A stretch of DNA of 64,000 bases, from contig CM055107.1 in assembly GCA_029204225.1 (NCBI GenBank), forward strand, positions 43,381,507-43,445,506, written 5' to 3'. Position numbers and translations under genes: made by a program. Every line of letters begins with the position of its first letter. The first letter of the stretch is position 1. Source of the stretch: Diphasiastrum complanatum. Its lineage: Eukaryota; Streptophyta; Lycopodiopsida; Lycopodiales; Lycopodiaceae. Below, piece after piece: positions 14,301 to 24,700 of this stretch. Under the pieces are notes generated by a model. The model was not told the DNA's origin. It was given only the letters and a program-made list of their open reading frames with translations, and did no database searches.

Positions 14301-14816
14301 TACCCCCGCATCACGCCCCCTTTCAGATGATGGCTGGTCAGAGTTTGCGAGGGAGACAGAGGCTGCTGCCCAGAGACAGATAGCGCAGAGACGACTCAGA
14401 GCATCACAGGCAGGCAGTTCTTCCTAGAGACCCCCCCGTGGCAGAGGGAGACCCTAGGGTTCCTTCCGGCAGACCCAGAGGCAGGCCAGCCAAGAGGGGA
14501 CGCACCGATGAGTTTTCTAGTCGTCTCTTGGCAGGCGTTGGCCCACACTTAGAGGAGTCCCAGATGCCTCCGGACTCCCAGCCAGACTTTGTATAAGACA
14601 CCCCAGTAGATGCATCTGGCACGCAGAGGGATGATTTTTTTAGCACGGACTTGTAGATACTGATACACACTTTAGCATCATGTATAGTGGCATCAGATGA
14701 GATGTGGATATTTTTTTACAGTATATTTGTGTCATGGCTAATTTATCGTGGTTGCTTACAAATGGTTAGCTCTGTGAAATTTGAATGGTTAGTCAGAAAT
14801 GGTTTGCACCGTGCAA

Positions 14817-14866
<50 letters not shown>

Positions 14867-14883
14867 AGGGAGGGAGGGAGGGA

Positions 14884-14972
<89 letters not shown>

Positions 14973-16883
14973 CAGCACATCTGCATCTCATTCATAACAT
15001 ATGCATCATGTTCAACCATTTAATATAACATGGTAAACCCGACACCCCAACAAATGGCACAGTTAACATAACACCCTAAACCCTAACAAATCATCCTAAA
15101 CCCACAACCCCACAGCCATAACCATCAAAACAAGCCACAAGCATAATCATAACCACATCCATAAACATCATCAACCCCACCCACGTCCTCATTGTGTCGT
15201 AGGCATTGCACCACAGGTATGTGCAGATTCAACATCAAAGCTGCACTTGTGCAGCATACACCTTAACCTACGTAGAATGTATTAATGGTCCAGGAATACA
15301 GTCCACTGGTTCGTGGAGCAGGTACGTACCCAAGGGATCGAGCCTGGCCCAATTCGGGCATCGTCCGGTCAAAATGCTCGTTCAACGGGTTGGAAACGCA
15401 ATTAGGTCAGTTGAAATGGACTAGTTTTGCAGCTATCCGTCCGACGGTCCCGTTTCTCCAAACGGGATCCGTTTCACGTGTCGTCCGTTTCGGCCAGCGG
15501 ACAACCTCGATAGGAACCTGTGGGAGCAGACGGGATGAGGACCGGACGGACGGCAGGCCCAGTACGTCCTTCCGAAGTTTAGGGTCAAAACAGGGCTACG
15601 GGGACACTTTGTCCGCTCGGGACGTGAAAACTAGGAGATGTTTCGGTGCCCCCGTGCTGGTACGCACGTATTGTAGCGTGTTGAAGTACTGCCATAACTA
15701 ATAAGCAAGCTGTTGAAGTTCATCCGGGAAGAAACCGATCTCATCAACCAAGTCACAGTAGTGTATAGCTTGTCACTCTTCTGGTGAGCCCTAATTTCCC
15801 CCAGAGACTTCTGGTCCTGAGAGCTTGTCACTGGATCTGGTGAGCGTGGACCTCTCCCCAATCCTCTGGCGAGCACTCACTTCTTTGAGACAGTCAATGA
15901 TGCACCCGAAACCCCAAAACTAGTAATATGTTTGCCATACAAACCATCATCTTCACTCGAGACCACTCTCAGATCTTTCTTTGCCGCTTTTTTGGAGCCT
16001 AGTTCCCAATGAAGGTTCGTAATAATTTATGAACTGCTCATTAGCCATGGTTGTTTAGTAATATCTCAGTTATGAGAGGCATGGCCCAGTGGTTAGGTCC
16101 GTTGCAAATTTTTTTTGCAAATTTTTTTGGGTACCATTTTCCTATTTTTTAATAGGAAGGGGTAGGTGGGTGCCAGACACCCTCTGATAATTGATTCCGG
16201 GGGAAAAACAGGAGCCATAAATTGCTTTTATTTTGCTTTTGGGATGGGGGAGAATGCAGGCAGGTGCCTGTATTTTTTGTTTTTTTTTTGAAATTTTTTT
16301 TTTTGAAAAAAAACGGACGCCATCCGCTTCCTTAGATATATATATATATATATCTAAGGAAGCGGGACCCAAACGCGAACGCGTGTCCGCATCCTCGGAC
16401 GCGGACGGTTTTTTTTTTTTTTTTAATTTATTTTTTAAAAAAAATTTTAGACTAAAAAAAATTAAAAAAACAAATATGAAGCCACGGGGGTGTCCGGTTG
16501 TACGGATACGTCTTGTTTTGATTTTTTAAATTTTTTTTTACTGTTTTTTAGTTAAAAAGAAAAAAAATTGGACTCGTCCGACCCCGCGTCCAAGTCCGGA
16601 CGCCGGACGCGGGCATTCCGGCCCGAACTCTCATGTCTGTATAATATATATATATATATCAGACATGAGGGTCCGGGCCAAAGTGCCCGCGTCCGCGTCC
16701 AACGCCCGGACTCGGACGCGTCCTTTTTTTTTTAATTTTTTTTTTAAAAGGCTGGACGCGTCCGGGCCCCGGACGCGTTTTTTAAAAAAAAAAAAAAAAA
16801 AAGGCAAAAACCCGCGGGCCCCGCGGACAGTCCGCAGAACCCGAGAGCAGGCAGAGGGCGAAAGAGGGAGAGTGTGGGAGAGC

Positions 16884-16945
<62 letters not shown>

Positions 16946-17191
16946 TGTTTGTGTGTGTGTGTGAGAAAATTGTGTGAAAATTGTGTTGATTTGTGTGCAT
17001 TCAGTTGTGTGTGGTGATCTGTGTGAGAGAGAGAGAGAGGAAGAGACAGAGAGTGAGGAACGTGGAGAGAGAGGATTTGTGTGTGTGCACAATGTGTGTG
17101 TGAGTTTAGGATTTAGGTTCAAGGGTGCTTGGGTTTGGGATTTAGGGTTTAGGGTTGGAGAGAGCTTCGATTTTCGTGCTTCTGTGTGTGC

Positions 17192-17263
<72 letters not shown>

Positions 17264-20200
17264 TGCTCGTCCCGTTTGGGATGAGGTGGAGGTCATGCCC
17301 GACAAAAAGTGGCGTTGCCCTTTTTGTCGAAAGTAGTTCACAAGGAACGCCTCTCGGGTTCAAGCACATATGGGGGGGGTTGCAAGTCCGACCCACCAAG
17401 GGACGCTACGGGATCGGCATTTGTATGGTCATCCCCGCTGCGGGGAGGGCTCGCATTATGGAGACATATTCTGAAACAGTTGCTGAGCCCGGCGAGCCGT
17501 CCACAGATGCCGCGGACTCTATTTCTACTGGTGCACCCACTGCCACCGACCCTGCCACTGGTACACCCAGCGCCACCGCCCCCACCGTCGCATCTGCACC
17601 CGCCACCGCTGTTGCATCCGCACCCGCCCCCGCCCCCGCCCTCGCCACCGCCTCCGCCTCCGCCTCTGCTAGTACTCCGGATGGATCCACGGCCTCCACT
17701 GCTGCACCTACGCCTCTGCCATCACTGTCAGATCTGCACGGCCCGTCCACATCCTCCGCTTCCGCACCTGCACCTATGCCACCACCTCCACATCCGCATC
17801 GTCCATCCGCATCCTCCCAGCCATCCACATCCCGAGGCACCAGACAGATGTCCATGCCGGGATCTTTCCGAGAGGGGCAACACAGAGAGGCCACCAGGAC
17901 CATAGCACAGATGTTCCATGACCTGAACCTCCCCTTTATCATGGCATCATCTCGCATCTTTCGAGAGGCTGTCTCGAAAGTTGCAGTCTGCGGGCCCGGC
18001 TACACACCACCCACAGCCGACGCACTACGAGGGCCTTTGCTCCAGGACCGGGTTGCATCAGTCAGAGAGAGACTGGCCGCATTGCACGAGGCTTGGGATA
18101 GATACGGCTGTTCCATCATGGCTGATGGGTGGACTGATCGTCGCAGACGTCCACTCATCAACGTGATTGTTTCCAGTTGTTACGGTTCCATGTTCTTGTG
18201 CAGCATCGACGCCTCCGAGGCAGGGAGAGTGCATTCGGCCGAGTACATTTACGGCATCATTCGCGCGGCGATAGAGGAGGTCGGGCCACAACGCGTTGTC
18301 CAGGTATAATATTCTTTCATTAGTTGCTTGCTCATTTGCTGCTTGATGTCGATACAATAGTTCTGCGTAGTTTTCGATTGATTGCAATGTGTTTCTCGAG
18401 CTGCGAACTGATCGTGTGAACGTATCGCAAAAGGTTGTGACGGACAATGCGTCCAACTGTCGCGGTATGGGGGAGCTTCTTCTGGCAGACTACCCCTCCA
18501 TTGTCTGGACTCCATGCGCCGCACACTCAGTGGACCTCCTCCTGCATTCCATCGGGCGCCTGCCTTGGGTCAGTGACATTCTCACGAGGGCACTTGCGGT
18601 CGTGGACTTCGTCACACGCAAGCGCCGCATGACAGCACTTTTCCGCACATTCAGCAGGTAAGCTGCCACTTATTTTATGACTCGTTCAAGATGCTCTTTT
18701 TTTTTTTGCTCGTTTCATGTGTGCCTCTCATTCCGTTTGTCAATGCAGGCTCGACTTGAAGAACCCCGCTCGCACCCGCTTCACCTACCAGTTCATCATG
18801 TTTGAGCGGCTACACAAGCTCAAGGGTGAATTGCGGCACATGGCCACTTCGGCAGAGTTCATCGCCATGGACCTGTCCACGACCCCAGAGGGCTTGGCCT
18901 TCCACGAGATCCTCTTCACGGAGCCTTTCTGGGTGGATATGCAGCAGCTCATGGACGTCATGCGCCCCATCTACTCTGTTCTGAGACTCGTTGATCGCGA
19001 GGGGTGCTTGATGGGCCTCATTTACGAGTTCATGGACCGCATAGGCGAGTCTCTCCAACGTTCTGAGCTGGACCCTGCCAGGTATAACTTTTTCCCGTCT
19101 CACCATCCTTACTTCCATTTCGCACTCTGTTTCGTCTTGCTGCCGCAACACGATGGTATGTAACTGTTGCCTCCACGTGGTTTGGTCCACAGGTTGGAGC
19201 CTATCAGGCGCTTGTGGCAGCGGCGATGGGATAAGTTTCACCGGCCCATTCACAGTGTGGCCCACATACCGCATCCGCTGTTTCAGAGCGAGAGGCAGTA
19301 CGACGATGCAGAGCTGCGTGAGGACTGGTTTGCATACATCCGCCTCCTCAGCAGCGACACTGGGTTCCGCAGCAGGCTTGAGGTGCAGAGGCTCGGCTCA
19401 CTCGAGTTGTTGCCAATTAATGCAGGACTGTTCCGCTTGCGTGTGCGAGCGGAACTGGTCAGCGTTCAGCCTTGTTCACATGAACAGGCGGAACCGTCTG
19501 ACGACAGAGCGGTGCAATGACCTGGTGTACTGCAACACCAACACCAGAGTGGTTCGACGCATCATGGAGAGCATGAGGGCAGGAGGCGCACGCGCCCTAC
19601 TCCTGTAGGTATATTTCGTTGCTCTGTCGTTTTGCTTTCGCATTGGTTTGAGACATTCAGTTTAATGCCCTCACGGTTGCTTTGGCTATTCTCACGAATG
19701 ATTGACTTGTGCAGGTCGATCCCGATGAGTGCCTGGTTGCAGCGACAGATCATGAGCCAGAGCAAGAGGTTGATCCAGACGATGCCGCTCGGCGTGCTCT
19801 GTGGGGTGAGCCCGACGATGATGCCGATGCCGATGAGACCACCACCCTCCCTGCTGACGTTCCATTGCCCTCCTCTGATGATGAGCCCACATATGATTCA
19901 GACGAGACGGTCGACCCAGCAGGGGATGGTCCACGTGCCCCACCCAGTACCCCCGCATCATGCCCCCTTTCAGATGATGGCTGGTCAGAGTTTGCGGGGG
20001 AGACAGAGGCTGCTGCCCAGAGACATATAGCACAGAGACGACTCAGAGCATCACGGGCAGGCAGTTCCTCCCACCCCGTGGCAGAGGGAGACCCCCAGGC
20101 AGGAGCGTACCACAGAGGGTTCCTTCCGGCAGACCAAGAGGCAGGCCAGCCAAGAGGGGACGCACTGATGATTTTTCTAGTCGTCTCTTGGCAGGCGTTG

Positions 20201-20474
20201 ACCCAGACCTAGAGGAGTCCCAGATGCCTCCAGACTCCGAGCCAGACTGTGTTTGACACCCCTGCAGATGCATCTGGCACGCAGAGGGATGATTTGTTTA
20301 GCGCAGACTTGTAGATATTGATACACATTTTAGCATCATGTACAGTGGCATCAAATGAGATGTATATATTTTTTTACAGTCTATTTGTGTCATGGCTAAT
20401 TTATCGTGGTTGCTTACAAATGGTTAGCTCTGTGAAGTTTGAATGGTTAGTCAACAATGGTTTGCTCCGTGCAA

Positions 20475-20555
<81 letters not shown>

Positions 20556-21564
20556 AGCACATTTGCATCTCATTCATAACATATGCATCATGTTCAACCA
20601 TTTTATATAACATGGTAAACCTGACACCCCAACAAATGGCACAGTTAACACAACACCCCAAACCCTAACAAATCACTCTAAACCCACAACCCCACAGCCA
20701 TAACCATCAAAACAAGCCACAAGCATAATCATCATCCATAAACATCATTAACCCCACCCACGTCCTCATTGTGTCGTAGGCATTGCACCACAGGTATGTG
20801 CAGATTCAACATCAAAGTTGCACTTGTGCAGCATACACTTAAACCTGCGTAGAATGTATTAATGGTCCAGGAATACAGGCGCGGGGGTTCATGGAGCAGG
20901 TACTGTAAATTTCGACATCGTATTGTAGCGAGTTGGAGTAGTGCCATAACTAATTAGTAAGCTGTTGAAGTTCATTCGGGAAGAAACCGATCCCCTAAAC
21001 CGAGTCACAGTAGTGTATAGCTTGTCACTCTTCTGGTGAGCCCTAATTTCCCCCAAAGACTTCTGCTCCTGAGAGCTTGTCACTCTTCTAGTGAGCGTTC
21101 ACCTTTTCCCAATCCTCTGGCGAGCATTCACTTCTAAACCTTGGGGCAGTAATATGTTTGCCATACAAACCTTCACTTGAAAGCACTCTCAAATCTTTCT
21201 TTGCCGCTTTTTTCGAGCTTAGTTCCCAATGAAGGTTCGTAATAATTTATGAACTGCTCACTGGCCATGGTTGTTTAGTAATACTGAGGTTATGAGAGGC
21301 ATGGCCCAGTGGTTAGGTCTGTTGCAAATATTTTTGGAAATTCTTTCGGTACTGTTTTCCTATTTTTTAACAGGAGGGGGCAGGTGGGTGACAGGCACCC
21401 TCTGATAATTAATTCTGGGGGAAAAATAGGGGCCATAAATTGTTTTTATTTTGCTTTTGAGATGGGGGGCAGTGTAGGCAGGTGCCTGTATTTTTTTTTT
21501 TTTGAAAAAAATTGGACGCGTCCGGACGCGGACGTGGACGCGCGTCCGCGTCCGCCATCCGCTT

Positions 21565-21608
<44 letters not shown>

Positions 21609-21708
21609 TAGGTCCCGAGGTACCCGGTACCGGTACCGCAGTACCACAATATAATAATACTTTTTATTATTTGATATTTATTTTTTTTAAATTATTTCCC
21701 TCCCCTCA

Positions 21709-21766
<58 letters not shown>

Positions 21767-24700
21767 CGCTGCTGTCCGCATCCTCACGGTTTTCTGCTGT
21801 CCGCACCCTGTGCTTGAATTTGATCAGTCGCGTTCCGCCCCTGCGTCCGCCCTGCTACTGCCTTATCTTTAACGCCCACCCACGTTCCGTTTACACAGAA
21901 CATAGCCCGTTTTCAGCATTCCTTTCCCGGTCATTGCTGATTTTTTTCCAGCTTTCCGCCTCCTATCGCATTCACAATAGTCTCTGATTTTTTTTGCTAG
22001 TTTCCTCCATCACAATGGTGCTATCCGACCTTGACGATCTGTGGGAGGAGGTGGACGTTGTCAGGAGGGTTGCTGACAAGTCCAACTAGACTGGTGCAAA
22101 GGTCATGCATTGCCGATATTGCACCAACGAGTTCACTACGACCCTCACTCGCCTTAAAGGCCACCTGCTCGGTGCACGTGCCAAAAATGGTGCATCCATA
22201 AATGCTGCCCCTTGTGCCAGCATGTTCGTCCCCGTCTGGCAGCGCTGGACAACTATGGGCCACGCCTTGTGGCGGGGGAGAATAGCATTTCGGAGGGTGT
22301 TCTCAGGTTCTGCACGGCTCCTCATGTGTCTAACCCCGAGTTGTTGCCTGCTTGGCTGGCACGCATGAGGAGAGAGCGTGCATCCTCGTCCCGGCCCACT
22401 GCTCCTCATCCCCCTCAATCAGTTCCGCCACACTCACCATCATCTGCACCCATTCCGGTGGGACCTGTCCCCTCGCATCCGCCAATTGCCACTACGGTTC
22501 CACCGACATCTCCTATTGCTCGTACGCCCCCAGTTTATGATTTCCTCCTAGACTCTCCGCCACCCGAGCAGGCCTAGGATGCTGGTGACGAGGCATTCGA
22601 GGATGTTGAGGAGATTCCTTCCTCCTTCCCTTCTGTTACGAGCTCGTGACCAGTACCAAACCCTAGAGAACACAGATAGGTCAGATACCACAGTCAGGGT
22701 CGTGTCCAGCGTACACGACCAACAGGGCAAGACAGTGTGAGTAGTGTGCCCCAGCACGGTCCATAGCCATGGCGGGCCTAACACAGTTAGGGACCCTGTC
22801 AGCAGGACAGGGCCCCCAGTTGGGTCCCGACGTGCAGTCGGCCACGTCAGTGCCACGTGGCCGACACTTGGCAGTTGCATGCTACCAGTCCTCACAGTGG
22901 GATATGTCACTATCGTTAATAGATCTTTAAAATTCTGTCTATGCCATGATGAAGTGCCTGGCATTTCGTGTAAGTGAATTTCAAAACATTTCTAAAAATC
23001 TGTTCTTCGTTTGCATTTGGATGTTTATTGACGAATTCGATAATGTCTTTTTGCAAGACAACAGACGACACTTTTGTTGTTATCAAGATTGCTTGTCATA
23101 TTTGGTACATTATAAGTAAATATGGTGGATATAGTGTAAATGGCGAAAACAATGAAGAAACTCTCATTTTTATGTAATCGATATAACGTATTTTCCCATC
23201 GTAATAACCGTGACCAAATGAAAACAGAAATGGGAAAATTGCATTTTCTAATGTGATGAATTGTTTTTGTTCAGTCATTAACGGCAATCCAGAAACTTTT
23301 ATTCTAAACATCGATGTTTCTTTTCGTTCATGCGTTCTTTTTATAATCCGTAAATTCGAATATGTATACATGTCATCTTTTTGGATATTTTGTCTTCTGT
23401 TGCAGGGGGTTACGTCTTGCAGTAATATATATACTCGTTCGAAAAAATCAGAAAATCGGGGGATTTGTCTGTGGCCACAAAGATGAATATAAAGTAGAGG
23501 TCCAGAGAAACTCGCCTACAACCCTTAAGCAAGCTCTCAGATATGCTCAAATCTATGACGATTCAGTGGGTAGGAAGAGGGCGAGACAACAACCCCTTTC
23601 TGAGCAACCTCCTCAGAAAGACTTTCGATTTAAAAAGAAATTTTTTAAAAGAAAGAAAGAAGCTAAAATTAAAGGTGAAGCTCCTCAGAAACGCCCTTCA
23701 CTCATACAGCCCTTAAAACCAGAAGATTTTGAGAAAGCCAAACAAGAACGTTTGTGCTTTGTGTGTATGGGCAAGGGACACACAGTCAGACAGTGTCCCA
23801 AGGGGCCTTTCATTAAAAAGGATAAAAAAGATAAGAGACAAGTTCATCTTGTTCAGACTGTAAGTTTCCCCAGTGACTTGGCAGCTTCCGAGATCAAAGT
23901 GTATCATGAAGATCATGAGCACTGTTGCCAGCTGACCTCTGCAATGCTAGCGAGACCCTTCAACTTTGGGCCGCATGACCTAGTACGTATGTGGGAAAGT
24001 TGGTAACCAGTCAGTAAGACTTATGGTTGATGATGGGGCAACCCATAATTCATCAACTACACCCTAGTTAAAAAACTTAAACTTCCAGAAGTACCTAGTC
24101 AGCATCGGTACATAGTCTCATTAGCTAAGAAAGAAGATAAGAAAATCTGGGAAACTATGGTAAGTAACTTAAATCTTGGTATTCAAGGGTACCAAGATGA
24201 AATAAACTTTTAGATAATGCACCTGGATGGCACAGACATTGTTCTCGGGAGAGATTGGCTAGACCTTTCCTCCACAGAAACTATCAGGAGAACACCCTCA
24301 ACTTTCAGCATAAAGGCCGAGAGATCCAGTTGCATGGGGAGCATGATGTTCCCAACAGTCCTATGGTCTGCAGTTCAGAGCTTTGTCAGCTAATCGGAGA
24401 CGAAGACCATCAGGTATTCTTATGTGACTTTCAGTTTATTCCTGAAGTTTCTATTTCCAGTTCTATTCAGCAGAAAATCAGTAAATTAGAAACTTTATTG
24501 TCTAAATTTAAAGATGTTTTTCCTGAAGATTTGCCACATGGTTTGCCACCTAGCAGAGAGGTAGATCATGTAATAAACCTAGTACCAGGTACAACACCTG
24601 TTTCTAAACCTCCGTATCAGGTCAGCCGAATAGAGGATGAAGAAATAACTAGGCAGTTAACAGATTATCTTGGGAAAGGCCAAATTCAGACCAGTAGTTC

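Larger units (their letters stand above)
10687..16334 (+). mobile_element. Family I BED/DUF659 hAT-like transposon, copy A
   Basis: A 5.65-kb DNA element bounded by (TA)n on both sides. The left end CAGACACGAGGGTCCGGGC is shared with copy B (16,660) and a fragment at 52,556. The right end CCGCTTCCTTA is shared with copy B. Both ends carry arrays of the palindrome GGACGCGTCC within about 150 bp. Inside are a (GA)n/(GTGTGTGAAAATT)n leader, a seven-exon transposase gene (11,376-14,427) and a long 3' region with microsatellites. Relative to copy B it has an extra block of about 340 bp (about 15,321-15,668). Confidence 0.75.
16660..21569 (+). mobile_element. Family I BED/DUF659 hAT-like transposon, copy B
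   Basis: A 4.91-kb close relative of copy A with the same termini, the same GGACGCGTCC subterminal arrays, the same GA leader and (TA)n on each side. It lacks the 340-bp block of copy A and has lost transposase exon 5. The two copies are similar enough to align by eye along most of their length, including introns. They could be two insertions or a duplication. Confidence 0.75.

Noticed and set aside
16078-16150. A tRNA gene
   Set aside because: Only an A-box-like stretch is present; no cloverleaf, anticodon stem or good B box could be formed.
10687-21569. Copies A and B as tandem duplicates of a host gene
   Set aside because: Each has its own transposon ends, subterminal arrays and (TA)n flanks, and a small derivative with the same ends lies between them, which favours transposition.
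22548-22964. ORFs inside the G1 LTRs (also 27,015-27,311)
   Set aside because: LTR sequence; the frames show no protein motif and appear in both LTRs by shared descent.
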